Positions 41,745 to 51,087 of a stretch of DNA of 64,000 bases are shown here, piece after piece. This DNA comes from Rhodovibrionaceae bacterium. Its GTDB lineage: Bacteria > Pseudomonadota > Alphaproteobacteria > Kiloniellales > DSM-21159. Location: the NCBI GenBank assembly GCA_028279885.1, contig JANQMX010000026.1:1-64000 (forward strand), written 5' to 3'. The notes under the pieces were generated by a model that made no database searches, had not been told where the DNA came from, and worked only from the letters and a program-made list of their open reading frames with translations. Each line of letters starts with the position of its first letter. The stretch's first letter is position 1. The translations under genes were made by a program, and so were the position numbers.

Positions 41745-42856
41745 GCCGCTAAACGTAAACGGCGACCGACTCGCCAAGCCAATCGAGGTCCGGGGGTAAC
41801 ACCGAGGCCCGGCACTGCGGGCAGCTCAGCGAGGCCGCCATCATTGCGCGCACCCTGCCCCGGCATGGGGTCGTCGGCAAGATGCGGATGGCAGAGCCAG
41901 GAGGCGAGGCGGTTCTCTTCCGGCGTCGCGAGCGCGAGATGCAAGGCCGCCGTGTCGGCCAGGACCGTGCCGCCGACGTCCTCGATATGCATGCGCCAAC
42001 CGACCGAGACCCCGAAGTCGCGCACGCGCTTCACCTTGGTCAGGCCACCGACGCGGTTGGGCTTGACCTTGATGCCCTCGCAGGCACCGGCCTTCCAGGC
42101 GTCGAGATGGTCCTGGAAGCTCTGCAGGCATTCGTCGAGCATGATCGGCTGACGGGTCAGACGCCGGACCTGGATGCACTGGTCCAACGTCTCGCAGGGC
42201 TGCTCGAACCAACCGCTTGCCGAGACCGCGTTCATCACTTCGACGGCAACGGCCGGTGTCCAGGCACGGTTGATGTCATAGGTGACGAAATCGGCCGCCT
42301 GGCGTGCCGCCTCAATGGCGTCGATGCGGGCGATGTCCAACGCCGGCTCCCTCCCGCCGACTTTGGCCGAGTGGGTGCGGTAACCGGCGGCGCGCGCCGC
42401 CTCGATCGAGGCCACCATCTCCTCCGGCGTGCCGGTCGAGATCGAGCTGTTGAGCGCAACGACCTCGCCCTCGGCGCCGCCGAAGAGGGCATGAAGCGGC
42501 AGGCCAGTCGACTGGCCGAGCAGGTCCCAGAGCGCCGTGTCGAGCGGCGCCTTGGCGTAAAGATGGCCGGGCAGCGCCACGTCCATCGTTCGATTGAGCG
42601 CTTCGATATGGCGCGGGTCCCGACCGAGCAATGCAGGCGCCAGGACCTCCATCGCGGCCCGGATCCCGCCACCAAAGGCCGGCAGGTAGGTATGTCCCCA
42701 AGGACAGCCCTCGCCCCAGCCGCTAAGCCCTTCGTCGGTCTCCAGCCGAACGAAGGTCGAGTCGAGCGCCTCGAACTTCAACCGTCCGCCGGACAGCCAG
42801 TAAGGCTTCGCCAACGGCAATGTCTTTTGCCAAACGGCGACGCGCGAGACTTTCAT
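41741..42856 (-). CDS. Mandelate racemase/muconate-lactonizing family enzyme
   Basis: A 371-residue enolase-superfamily enzyme. The capping domain (about 1-125) has GWGEGCPWGHTYLPAFGGGI; the barrel carries base K165 (HSAKVGG), metal ligands D194 (YDINRA), E218 (FEQPCET) and D241 (LDECLQ), and lysines 263/265 in GIKVKPNRVGGL. The segment AKAPLDTALWDLLG and the Lys pattern recall proline-betaine/hydroxyproline-betaine epimerases and cis-3-hydroxyproline dehydratases; the sequence alone does not choose. It is 22 bases downstream of a dimethylglycine dehydrogenase-like gene, in line with betaine or N-methyl amino-acid catabolism. Confidence 0.85.
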   Translation of the reverse strand: MKVSRVAVWQKTLPLAKPYWLSGGRLKFEALDSTFVRLETDEGLSGWGEGCPWGHTYLPAFGGGIRAAMEVLAPALLGRDPRHIEALNRTMDVALPGHLYAKAPLDTALWDLLGQSTGLPLHALFGGAEGEVVALNSSISTGTPEEMVASIEAARAAGYRTHSAKVGGREPALDIARIDAIEAARQAADFVTYDINRAWTPAVAVEVMNAVSASGWFEQPCETLDQCIQVRRLTRQPIMLDECLQSFQDHLDAWKAGACEGIKVKPNRVGGLTKVKRVRDFGVSVGWRMHIEDVGGTVLADTAALHLALATPEENRLASWLCHPHLADDPMPGQGARNDGGLAELPAVPGLGVTPGPRLAWRVGRRLRLAA

Positions 42857-42878
42857 GCCACAGCCGGCAAGCGACGCA

Positions 42879-45293
42879 CTACGCCCGCATGCGCTGGCCC
42901 TGCGGGTCGTGCGGCGAGGCGGAGATCACCGTGGCGCCGCGCTCGACACCGACGATATGCGCGGTCAACTCCTCGCCCGGTTCGGTGAAATCCGGCTCGA
43001 CCAGCGCCATGGCCAAGCTCTTGCCCACCGTGTGGCCGTAGCCGCCGGAGGTGACGTAGCCGACCCGCCGGCCGTTCTTCCACACAGGCTCATAGCCCGA
43101 GCCATCCGCGTCGAGGGCATCGACCTCCAAGGTGACGAGGCGCTGCGGCGCCGTGTTGCTTTCCTTCTCTTTGAGCGCCGCGGCACGGCCGATGAAGTCG
43201 CCCTTATCCCAGGCTATCCAGCGGTCCATGCCCGTCATGCCCGGCGTCCGGTCCTGCATGAACTCGGCGTTCCAGATACCGAAGCTCTTTTCCAGCCGCA
43301 GGCTGTTCATGGCGTAGAAGCCCCATTCCTTGATGCCGAGCTCCGCCCCCGCCTCAAGCAGCATCTCGCGCAGCACGATGTGCTCCAGGGCGCCGCAATT
43401 GATCTCGAAGCCCAACTCGCCCGTCACGGACATGCGCGCGACCCGGGCCCGGATGAGACCGACATCCAAGCTGCGGCAGCCGAACACCGGTAAGGCCTCG
43501 TGGCTGACATCCTGCTCCGTCAGCTTCTCCAGGACTTTCCGAGAATTCGGCCCGGCAAGCGCAAAGCCGCAGGTGGCATCGGCAATGTCGCGCACCTGGA
43601 CATCGCCCTCCAGGTGGTCGTGGAACCAGCGCATGTGCCAGTTCCGCAGGTAGTAGGAGCCCATGATCCACCAGGTGCCGTCGCCCCAGCTGAGCACGGT
43701 CAGATCGCCCTTGAGCTTGCCTTCAGGCGATAGCATCGGCGCCAGGCGGGCACGGCACGGCTTTGGCAGGCGAGAGGCCATGAGCTTGTCGAGCCAAGCC
43801 TCGGCGTCCGCTCCCGTCACCTCGTAGCGGGAAAAGCCGGTGATATCGATCAGGCCGACATTCTCCCGCACGGCCGCACATTCGGCAGCCACGTGTTCGA
43901 AGGCATTCGAACGCTTGAGGGTCGGGGTTTCCTCGAAGCCCTTCGGCCCGAACATCAGCGGTACTTCGAGGCCCCAAGAATTGCCCCACAAAGCGCCCGC
44001 TGCCGTCATGTCCGAGTAAGCCGGCGCCTTCTTGAGCGGACGGCCCGCCGGAAGCTGCTCATTCGGGTAGGTCATGACGAAGCGGCGCGAGTAGAACTGC
44101 CCCGTCGTCTGCTTGATGTACTCGCGGTTAGCGGTGAAGTCGCCGTAGCGGGCGATGTCCATCGACCAAGCGTCGGCCTCGGTATCGCCGTGGATCATCC
44201 ACTCGGCCAGGGTCTTGCCGACACCGCCGCCCTGCAGGAAGCCCGCCATGACGCCGCACGCCAGCCAGTAGTTCTTCACGCCGCGCACCGGCCCGACCAG
44301 CGGGTTGCCGTCCGGCGAGAAGGTGAAGGCGCCGTTGACCCAGTTCTTGACCCCGACCTCTTGCAGCACCGGATAGCGCTCGAACGCCATGACCAGCTCG
44401 TCGGCGATACGGTCGGTATCCTCTTGGATGAGCTCAATGCCGTAGTCCCAGGGGGCGCCGTCGATGTTCCAGTGCTTGTGATTGATCTCGTAGATGCCGA
44501 CCAGGACGCCCTTCTGGTCCTGGCGCATGTAGGTGAAGCCTTCCAGATCCACTGTCATGGGCACTTCGAAATCGAGGGCTGCGACCTCTGGAATGGTGTC
44601 GGTCACGAAATAGTGATGTTCGAGCGGCGAGAGGGGCAGCTCGAGCCCGACCATGCGGCCGACCTGCTTGGCCCACAGGCCGCCGGCATTGACCACATGC
44701 TCAGCGACGACCGTGCCCTTCTCCGTCACCACGTCCCAGGAGCCGTCGGGGCGCTGATTGAGCTCAACGACCTTATTGTGCTCGATAACCTCGGCGCCGA
44801 GCTTGCGCGCCGCGCCGGCATAAGCCTGCACCGTGCCAGTGGTGTCGACATAGCCCTCGCGGTCGGCCCAGAGCCCGCCGATCACCCCGGTCACGTCCAT
44901 GATCGGGCATTTCTCTTTGATCTCCGCCGGCGTCATCAGATGGCAGTCTTCGATGCCGATGGTCTGGAAGATGCGATAGGCGGCCTGCAGCCATTCCCAA
45001 CGGGCCGGGGCCGAAGCGACGGTGATGCCGCCGGTCATGTGCAGGCCGATGGACTGCCCGCTTTCCTTCTCGATCTGGGAGAGGAGATCGATGGTATAGG
45101 CCTGCAGCGCCGCCATGTTGGGGTCGGCGTTGAGCGCGTGAACGCCGCCGGCCGCATGCCAAGACGATCCGGCCGTCAGGACGGAGCGCTCGATGAGGCA
45201 AACGTCTTGCCAGCCGAACTTCGCCAGATGATAGAGCACGGAGGCGCCGACCACGCCGCCGCCGATGACCACCACACGATATTGCGACTTCAT
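42879..45293 (-). CDS. Dimethylglycine/sarcosine dehydrogenase-like FAD protein with GcvT domain
   Basis: An 804-residue two-part demethylase. The N-terminal DAO domain (about 1-390) starts VVVIGGGVVGASVLYHLAK and has TAGSSWHAAGG, where H45 fits the histidine that carries covalent FAD in DMGDH. The C-terminal part (about 430-800) is a GcvT/aminomethyltransferase-type folate domain with VGLIDITGFSRYEVTG and GYVTSGGYGHTVGKSLAMAL. Such enzymes oxidise an N-methyl group and hand formaldehyde to tetrahydrofolate. The substrate could be dimethylglycine, sarcosine or an N-methyl proline derivative. It is first in an operon with the racemase-like gene and has a tandem repeat upstream. Confidence 0.92.
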   Translation of the reverse strand: MKSQYRVVVIGGGVVGASVLYHLAKFGWQDVCLIERSVLTAGSSWHAAGGVHALNADPNMAALQAYTIDLLSQIEKESGQSIGLHMTGGITVASAPARWEWLQAAYRIFQTIGIEDCHLMTPAEIKEKCPIMDVTGVIGGLWADREGYVDTTGTVQAYAGAARKLGAEVIEHNKVVELNQRPDGSWDVVTEKGTVVAEHVVNAGGLWAKQVGRMVGLELPLSPLEHHYFVTDTIPEVAALDFEVPMTVDLEGFTYMRQDQKGVLVGIYEINHKHWNIDGAPWDYGIELIQEDTDRIADELVMAFERYPVLQEVGVKNWVNGAFTFSPDGNPLVGPVRGVKNYWLACGVMAGFLQGGGVGKTLAEWMIHGDTEADAWSMDIARYGDFTANREYIKQTTGQFYSRRFVMTYPNEQLPAGRPLKKAPAYSDMTAAGALWGNSWGLEVPLMFGPKGFEETPTLKRSNAFEHVAAECAAVRENVGLIDITGFSRYEVTGADAEAWLDKLMASRLPKPCRARLAPMLSPEGKLKGDLTVLSWGDGTWWIMGSYYLRNWHMRWFHDHLEGDVQVRDIADATCGFALAGPNSRKVLEKLTEQDVSHEALPVFGCRSLDVGLIRARVARMSVTGELGFEINCGALEHIVLREMLLEAGAELGIKEWGFYAMNSLRLEKSFGIWNAEFMQDRTPGMTGMDRWIAWDKGDFIGRAAALKEKESNTAPQRLVTLEVDALDADGSGYEPVWKNGRRVGYVTSGGYGHTVGKSLAMALVEPDFTEPGEELTAHIVGVERGATVISASPHDPQGQRMRA

Positions 45294-45407
45294 GAGGTTC
45301 CTCCCCTGGACGACGCCCGTCTTCAGAGAGCCGCCCAGTCAGGCACTGGGCATCACGAAGCGCGAGCGTGCCCTGTCATGGCCCCAGATTCCACGGCGTG
45401 CCGCGCC

Positions 45408-45451
45408 AAAGACGACATCGGTTTCAAGAAAAGACGACATCGGCTTCGAGA
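45408..45451 (-). repeat. 22-base tandem repeat upstream of the dimethylglycine dehydrogenase-like gene
   Basis: Positions 45408-45429 and 45430-45451 are head-to-tail copies differing at two positions; both contain AAAGACGACATCGG on the plus strand. The pair lies 115-158 bases before the start codon in the otherwise empty gap 45294-45497. Exact period, strong conservation and location suggest a tandem operator for a regulator of the operon, but the protein is not known. Confidence 0.75.
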
Positions 45452-45497
45452 GCCGAGACACTTGGCCGGGTTGGAGCGTCCTACGACAGACTTGCGC

Positions 45498-46004
45498 TCA
45501 ATTGCAGCGGCCGATCGAGCCTTCGGCGCAAACCCGTTCGCCATCGATCCAGGTCACACCCGACAGATCGGCTTGCTGAAAAATCGTGCCGCGAAGCTGT
45601 GCACCCGTCAGATCGGCACCGCGCAGGTCCGCCTGATTGAAACGCGCGCCGCGCAGATCAGCACCGGCGAAGCGGGCGCCTTCCAGCTGTGCCTTGGTGA
45701 AATCGGCCTGCGGCAGGCGGGCGCCCTCAAAGATCGCACCGACCAGGCGCGCGTTCACGAACTTGGCCTTGAAACCCTGAATGTCGTTCAAGATAGCGCC
45801 TGAGAGGTCCGCCCGCAGAAAGCTCGCGTCTCGCAGCACGGCCCCCGACAGGTCGACGCCCTGCAACTCGAAGCCATTGAAGCTGCACCGCTTCCAGTCC
45901 ACGCCGGGCCCCGGCGCATCGGCACAGTCGGCCTGCGCGGAAGACGGTGCAAAAACAAGCAGAAAGCTGGCCAAAAGCCAAAGCCAAACGGTGACTAGCT
46001 TCAT
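45498..46004 (-). CDS. Secreted pentapeptide-repeat protein
   Basis: A 168-residue protein with an N-terminal signal peptide (about 1-25, ending SAQA) and about 20 pentapeptide repeats of A(D/N)LxX type (about 45-150), which should fold as a right-handed square beta-helix. Cysteines near the start and at the end (VCAEGSIGRC) might form disulfides in the periplasm. Function is unknown. Its ATG at 46004 overlaps the thioesterase stop in an ATGA, so translation is coupled; the open frame to 46166 is inside the thioesterase gene. Confidence 0.85.
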   Translation of the reverse strand: MKLVTVWLWLLASFLLVFAPSSAQADCADAPGPGVDWKRCSFNGFELQGVDLSGAVLRDASFLRADLSGAILNDIQGFKAKFVNARLVGAIFEGARLPQADFTKAQLEGARFAGADLRGARFNQADLRGADLTGAQLRGTIFQQADLSGVTWIDGERVCAEGSIGRCN

Positions 46005-46498
46005 GCCATTGCCCGCCGCTTGGCTGGCAGGGCCAGTCCCCGCCCCGCTTCCTCGGGCCAGGGGAGGTTTCCGTGTCGTTCCCAAATCCCCTGAAGCTTT
46101 GCGGCAACGTCCGGTGGGAAGGGTGCAGTCTTGCGGCTGTCTAGGTTCACGTAGCTGCTCATCCATTCGGCGGAAGCGGCGAGAAAGTCCTCCTCGCCGT
46201 GATACATGCGAAAGTAGCTGTGAATGCGCTTGGCGTCATAGCCCAGGAGTTGCAAGGTGAAGCGCAACGGGGCGCCTTCTGCAAGTTCCTGAAAGTAGCT
46301 GACATGGCCTTCCAGGGCGAAGATCGTGCCGCGACGCTCCTCTCGATGGGTCTTGTCGATACCGATCTCCGCCATCAGAACGTCGAAGGCGTGATCGAAA
46401 GCCAACACGTAGTAGGCCACGTTCATGTGTCCGTTGTAGTCGATCCACTCGGGCAGAACCCTTGCCCGGTGTATCTCCCAGGGAGCCGCCATGCTCAT
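46001..46498 (-). CDS. Hotdog-fold thioesterase (4HBT type, betainyl-CoA thioesterase-like)
   Basis: A 165-residue acyl-CoA thioesterase. The catalytic Asp is in the motif EWIDYNGHMNVAYYVLAFD, typical of the 4-hydroxybenzoyl-CoA thioesterase group and of the thioesterase attached to, or encoded beside, carnitine dehydrogenase. A betainyl-CoA thioesterase role would fit with the neighbouring dimethylglycine dehydrogenase-like gene, but other acyl-CoA substrates are possible. It leads a two-gene coupled unit with the pentapeptide-repeat protein. Confidence 0.82.
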   Translation of the reverse strand: MSMAAPWEIHRARVLPEWIDYNGHMNVAYYVLAFDHAFDVLMAEIGIDKTHREERRGTIFALEGHVSYFQELAEGAPLRFTLQLLGYDAKRIHSYFRMYHGEEDFLAASAEWMSSYVNLDSRKTAPFPPDVAAKLQGIWERHGNLPWPEEAGRGLALPAKRRAMA

Positions 46499-46620
46499 TC
46501 CTGCTCACCCTAGCCTAAGTACCGCGCATAGATGCCCAAGCCGCGCTTAGCCATCAAGGGTGCCTTAGTCGCACCTGCCTTTCATTTGCAGAGCCTGGGG
46601 CCAGCCGGCGGGTTCGACAG

Positions 46621-47565
46621 ATGAGGTGGTTTTTCGCCGCCCTCGGGCGGTACGGCACGCGCGTGCTCTTCGTCAGCGTCTTTGCAGGCCTCCTGCTGCC
46701 CGATCTTGCCAGCCTTCTGCGACCGCTGCTGCCGCCCGGCGTTGCCGCGATCCTGGTTTTGGGTCTGCTGCGTATCGAGTGGACGTCCATGGTGGGTTAC
46801 GCGCGACGTCCGCTGCTGGTCGGATTGGTGGTTGCTTGGCTGATGGTTGCCGCGCCCATCGCAGTTTGGGCCGTCTTCAAGCTCTTCGCGCTACCTGATG
46901 CGCTGGAAACGGCGGTGGTGCTGATGGCCTGCGCACCGCCCATCCTGGGGTCCATCGCCATCGCTCTGCTGCTCGGCCTGGACGCACCGCTTGCCATCGT
47001 TTGCGGCCTGGTCAGCACCTTGCTCACGCCGATCACAATGCCGCCGTTGGCTTTGGAACTGCTCGGCCTGGCGCTCGACGTGTCCACCCTGGACTTCATG
47101 CTTCGGCTCGCGGCTCTCGTGCTGTCTTCCTTTCTTGCCGCTGCGCTGATCCGCCGCTGGCTGGGAAAGGAGCGTTTGGCCAGCTGGGGAACGGAAATCA
47201 ACGGTTCGATCGTGCTGGTCATGGCGCTGCTGGCCATCGCCATCATGGACGGCGTCAGCGCGACCATCAGCGAGCGGCCCGACACAGTGCTGCTTTGGTT
47301 GGCCGCCGCTTACGGCGCCAACCTCTTGCTGCAGGCGATCGGAACCTCCTGTTTTCTCCATCTCGGGCTCCGCCGTGCGCTGACCGTCGGGCTGATGTCC
47401 GGCAACTGCAACATGATGCTCATCCTGGCGACTCTACCGCCGGACACCGATTTCGACGTCGTGCTCTTCTTTGCCCTGGCGCAGTTCCCGATGTACACGC
47501 TGCCAGCCCTGGTGCACCCGGTCTATCGCCGCCTGCTGGCGCGTGAAAGGCGTGATTCTTCATAA
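46621..47565 (+). CDS. Bile acid:sodium symporter (BASS)-family transporter
   Basis: An integral membrane protein of 314 residues with about nine or ten hydrophobic helices. Segments MACAPPILGSIAIALLLGLD and LMSGNCNMMLILATLPP match the two broken-helix crossover regions of the BASS/ArsB-like fold, where sodium and substrate bind. Substrates in bacteria include organic acids such as pyruvate and pantoate; none can be chosen here. It is divergent from the thioesterase gene across 122 bases. Confidence 0.8.
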   Translation: MRWFFAALGRYGTRVLFVSVFAGLLLPDLASLLRPLLPPGVAAILVLGLLRIEWTSMVGYARRPLLVGLVVAWLMVAAPIAVWAVFKLFALPDALETAVVLMACAPPILGSIAIALLLGLDAPLAIVCGLVSTLLTPITMPPLALELLGLALDVSTLDFMLRLAALVLSSFLAAALIRRWLGKERLASWGTEINGSIVLVMALLAIAIMDGVSATISERPDTVLLWLAAAYGANLLLQAIGTSCFLHLGLRRALTVGLMSGNCNMMLILATLPPDTDFDVVLFFALAQFPMYTLPALVHPVYRRLLARERRDSS

Positions 47566-47731
47566 ATTGGCAATGAATTCGGAAGCGTCGGCCGGACAAA
47601 GCCGATGACTGATCTTCCTGCTTTTGATAACCGTATTTTGACTCATGCATCGTTTTGATGTAGCCGCCTTTATCGAATAGGTTGGCAAGTCGGGGGGCTA
47701 AGACCTTCCGACGCGTCCGGGAGCAAGCAGT

Positions 47732-48682
47732 ATGGAGACAGGGTCGCAATCGTGGCCGCGCCGCCTCCGCAGCCACGGGTCCGTGGCTTGCCTGATGGCG
47801 CTTTTGATTACGGCCGGCTGCGCCTCAACCCCCGATTCGTCGCGCGATGCGCTGAACGGCCGCTACACAGAGGCAACGGTCTCCGGCGACTCGGCACAAA
47901 AGGCCTATACGCCGAGCCTCACCCAGGTCGCTTATCGACCGAGTATTGGTACGCAGGTTGCCTACGTGCCCGACACCAGCGACGTGCCGCTCGTGCAGGT
48001 CGCGGTCGGCACGACCGGAGAGGACGATGACCCCTTGGAGGGGCTCAATCGGTACTTCTACGACCTCAATAACGCACTCGATATCCTCATATTCCGCCAG
48101 TTCGCGGAGGCCTACCGCTTGGTCGTGCCGGATGGCGTGCGCCGATCGGTCACCAATTTCATACGCTTTGTCAGAACGCCCGTTATTCTAGCGAACGACC
48201 TGCTGCAAGGGGATCTGAAACGCGCCGAGATCACGACCAGTCGCTTCATCGTCAATGCAGCGATTGGCTTCGGGTTCTTCGATGTCGCGGCCGATTCCGG
48301 CTTGCCGTATCACGAGGAAGACTTCGGGCAGACCCTGGCGGTCTATGGCGTCGACTCGGGGCCGTTCCTCGTTCTGCCCTTGCTTGGCCCAACCACTGTG
48401 CGAGACGGCGTCGGTACGGGTGTCGACATTCTGCTCGACCCGCTGACCTATGTGCTGACGACGCCCCAGAGCATCGGCCGGGCCGGCGTCACAGCGCTGG
48501 ATGCACGGGAACGCAATCTGGACACGATTGACGAGATTCGGCGCGATGCGCTGGATGAGTACGCGCGCGTTCGTTCCCTGTGGCTGCAGAACCGGCGCCA
48601 GCAAATTCTCAACGACGAAGAAGATATCGAGACAGCAGCGACTGAAGGTTTCCTGCGCTCGAATATGGACAGCCCGAACTAA
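47732..48682 (+). CDS. mlaA: Outer-membrane lipid asymmetry lipoprotein MlaA (VacJ)
   Basis: Outer-membrane lipoprotein that removes misplaced phospholipids from the outer leaflet. The 316-residue protein has a lipobox LITAGC with lipidated C30, then a family-unusual about 70-residue Ser/Thr/Tyr-rich linker with a near-repeat (TQVAYRPS, TQVAYVPD) before the VacJ domain (about 95-285) with DPLEGLNRYFYDLNNALD, GLPYHEEDFGQTLAVYGV and GPFLVLPLLGPTT. It is followed by mlaC after 99 bases. The rest of the Mla machinery (mlaFEDB) is not in the window. Confidence 0.94.
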   Translation: METGSQSWPRRLRSHGSVACLMALLITAGCASTPDSSRDALNGRYTEATVSGDSAQKAYTPSLTQVAYRPSIGTQVAYVPDTSDVPLVQVAVGTTGEDDDPLEGLNRYFYDLNNALDILIFRQFAEAYRLVVPDGVRRSVTNFIRFVRTPVILANDLLQGDLKRAEITTSRFIVNAAIGFGFFDVAADSGLPYHEEDFGQTLAVYGVDSGPFLVLPLLGPTTVRDGVGTGVDILLDPLTYVLTTPQSIGRAGVTALDARERNLDTIDEIRRDALDEYARVRSLWLQNRRQQILNDEEDIETAATEGFLRSNMDSPN

Positions 48683-48781
48683 CAAACCATTTGGGCTTGT
48701 GGGGAGACGGTAGTCAGGACCTGCGGGGCAAGACGGCCTTGCTTTCCGCTGTGTCCGAGTAGACGGGAAGGGAGACAAGCT

Positions 48782-49408
48782 TTGCTGCGCTTGTATCGAG
48801 TCTTTGTTGTTTGCCTGATTGCGGGTTTTACGACGCCGGCGATAGCGTCCACTGGCCAGCCCGACGGATTCTTGAAAAGTTTCGCTGACCAGGCCGTCGC
48901 AAGCCTCACGGAAGAGGGGATCGAGCGGCCCGAACAGGCCAAGCGATTCGGCGACCTGCTGGAGGAAGGCTTCGACATTCCGCAAATCAGCCAGTTCGTC
49001 ACGGCGCGCTATTGGCGAGCCGCGAGCGACGAGCAAAAGCAAGCCTTCTACGATGCCTTCCGGGGCTACCTCATTCAGCGCTTCCTGCCTTTGTTCGATG
49101 AATACAGGGGGCAGGAATTCGAGACCGGCCAGGTGCGATCGGATGCCGCTGAAGACGATGTCTCTTGGGTTACGATCGAAATCGATGTGGGCCAAAGCGG
49201 ACAACAGGCCCAAACCGAGTGGAAGCTGAAGAAGACCGGCGACAACGGCTTCAAGATTCAAGACGTTAAAGCCGAAGGCACCAGCATGGCCATTACGCTG
49301 CGCGACGAGTTCCAGACCTTCATGCGGCGGAAGGGCGGCTTGGATGGGCTGATCGACGCTCTGCAGCGTCAAGCCGAAAAGGCCGGAGTCGCGACCACCA
49401 GCAACTGA
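48782..49408 (+). CDS. mlaC: Periplasmic phospholipid carrier MlaC (ABC-type toluene-tolerance Ttg2D)
   Basis: Periplasmic shuttle that carries phospholipids between MlaA and the inner-membrane MlaFEDB. The 208-residue protein has a signal peptide (about 1-23) and the MlaC domain, seen in FVTARYWRAASDEQKQAFYD, FRGYLIQRFLPLFDEYRGQEF and FKIQDVKAEGTSMAITLRDE. The start is TTG at 48782 with a GGGAGA ribosome binding site. It forms a likely operon with mlaA and ends five bases before the end of ettA on the other strand. Confidence 0.93.
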   Translation: MLRLYRVFVVCLIAGFTTPAIASTGQPDGFLKSFADQAVASLTEEGIERPEQAKRFGDLLEEGFDIPQISQFVTARYWRAASDEQKQAFYDAFRGYLIQRFLPLFDEYRGQEFETGQVRSDAAEDDVSWVTIEIDVGQSGQQAQTEWKLKKTGDNGFKIQDVKAEGTSMAITLRDEFQTFMRRKGGLDGLIDALQRQAEKAGVATTSN

Positions 49409-49413
49409 GCGGC

Positions 49414-51087
49414 TTAGCGTTCCAGCGGCTTGTATTTGATGCGGTGCGGCTGATCGGCTTCTGCACCCAGACGGCGGCGGCGATCCTCCTCGTAGTCTTG
49501 GAAGTTTCCTTCGAACCAGACGACCTGGCTGTCGCCCTCGAAAGCCAGAATGTGCGTGGCGATGCGATCGAGGAACCAGCGGTCATGGCTGATGATCATG
49601 GCGCAGCCGGCGAAATCCGATAGCGCATCCTCTAACGCACGCAAGGTATCGACGTCGAGATCGTTGGTCGGCTCGTCCAGCAACAGAAGGTTGGCGCCAG
49701 ACTTCAGCATCTTTGCGAGATGCACCCTGTTGCGCTCGCCGCCGGACAACTGGCCGACACGTTTCTGCTGGTCACTGCCCTTGAAATTGAAGGCGCCGAC
49801 GTAGGCGCGGGAAGGAACCTGCCTCTTGCCGAGTTCGATAACATCGAGCCCGTCGGCAATCTCTTCCCACACCGTCTTGTCGGCAGCGAGAGCATCCCGG
49901 CTCTGATCGACATAGCCCAGCTTCACCGTGTCTCCGACACGGATTTCGCCTCCGTCCGGGCTCTCCTGTCCGACGATCATGCGGAAAAGCGTTGTCTTGC
50001 CGGCACCGTTCGGCCCGACAATGCCAACGATACCCCCAGGCGGCAGCTTGAAGCTCAAGTCTTCGACCAGCAATCGGTTGCCGAAGGCCTTGCGCAGGTT
50101 CTTGGCTTCGACCACCAGGTCACCCAAGCGCGGACCGGCGGGAATGGAGATCTGTCCCGCCTCCGGCGCCTTGTCCGCTTCTCGCGCCAGCAAGTCCTCA
50201 TAGGCTGAGATACGGGCTTTCGACTTTGCTTGCCGCGCCCGTGGGCTCTGCCTGACCCATTCCAGCTCGCGAGACAGGGTCTTTTGCCGGGCCTTCTCTT
50301 CCCGCGCCTCTTGCGCCAAGCGCTTCTGCTTCTGCTCCAGCCAGCCGGAGTAGTTGCCCTCGTACGGAATGCCACGGCCGCGATCCAGCTCGAGAATCCA
50401 CCCGGCGACGTTGTCGAGGAAATAGCGATCATGGGTCACCGCTACGACGGTACCGCTGTACTCCTCCAGATAGCGCTCCAACCAGGCGACCGACTCCGCA
50501 TCCAGGTGGTTGGTCGGCTCGTCGAGCATCAGCAGATCGGGCTTCTGCAGCAGCAACCGGCACAACGCGACCCGCCGGCGCTCGCCACCGGAGAGCTTGG
50601 TGACATCCGCCTCTCCGAGCGGGCAGCGCAGCGCATCCATGGCAATCTCGACGCGCCGCTCCAGGTCCCAGGCATCGGCCGCATCGATCTTCTCCTGCAA
50701 CTCGGCCTGCTCGGCGATCAGGGCGTCGAAATCGGCATCCTCTTCGGCGAAAGCCGCGCTTACCTCGTTGAAGCGATCGACCAGCACCTTGAGCTCACCG
50801 AGCCCTTCCATGACGTTGCCGGCCACGTCCTTGTCGGGGTCTAGCGCAGGCTCCTGAGGCAGATAGCCCACCTTGATGCCATCGGCGGCGCGCGCCTCGC
50901 CGTTAAACTCCTGCTCCTGGCCAGCCATGATGCGCAGCAAGGTGGATTTGCCGGCGCCGTTCAGGCCGAGAACGCCAATCTTTGCCCCAGGCAGGAAGTG
51001 AAGGTGAATGTTCTTCAACACCTCCTTACCGCCGGGGTAAGTCTTCGACAGATCCATCATCGAGTAGATGTACTGGTAAGAGGCCAT
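49414..51087 (-). CDS. ettA: Energy-dependent translational throttle protein EttA (ABC-F)
   Basis: Ribosome-associated ABC-F ATPase of 557 residues that binds the E site and links translation start to ATP level. The N-terminus [20 protein letters not shown] is the EttA type. Two ABC domains are visible, with Walker [10 protein letters not shown] near residue 40 and GPNGAGKTT near residue 355, each with LSGGE signatures. The about 80-residue linker (about 245-325, Lys/Arg/Glu-rich) is the P-site tRNA-interacting motif. No transmembrane segments are present, as expected. A 480-base gap follows upstream. Confidence 0.96.
   Translation of the reverse strand: MASYQYIYSMMDLSKTYPGGKEVLKNIHLHFLPGAKIGVLGLNGAGKSTLLRIMAGQEQEFNGEARAADGIKVGYLPQEPALDPDKDVAGNVMEGLGELKVLVDRFNEVSAAFAEEDADFDALIAEQAELQEKIDAADAWDLERRVEIAMDALRCPLGEADVTKLSGGERRRVALCRLLLQKPDLLMLDEPTNHLDAESVAWLERYLEEYSGTVVAVTHDRYFLDNVAGWILELDRGRGIPYEGNYSGWLEQKQKRLAQEAREEKARQKTLSRELEWVRQSPRARQAKSKARISAYEDLLAREADKAPEAGQISIPAGPRLGDLVVEAKNLRKAFGNRLLVEDLSFKLPPGGIVGIVGPNGAGKTTLFRMIVGQESPDGGEIRVGDTVKLGYVDQSRDALAADKTVWEEIADGLDVIELGKRQVPSRAYVGAFNFKGSDQQKRVGQLSGGERNRVHLAKMLKSGANLLLLDEPTNDLDVDTLRALEDALSDFAGCAMIISHDRWFLDRIATHILAFEGDSQVVWFEGNFQDYEEDRRRRLGAEADQPHRIKYKPLER

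Noticed and set aside
43893-45803. 636-codon plus-strand ORF opposite the DMGDH-like gene
   Set aside because: It is an antisense reading of a gene with clear FAD and GcvT motifs; the product has no recognisable domain and mirrors high-GC codon bias.
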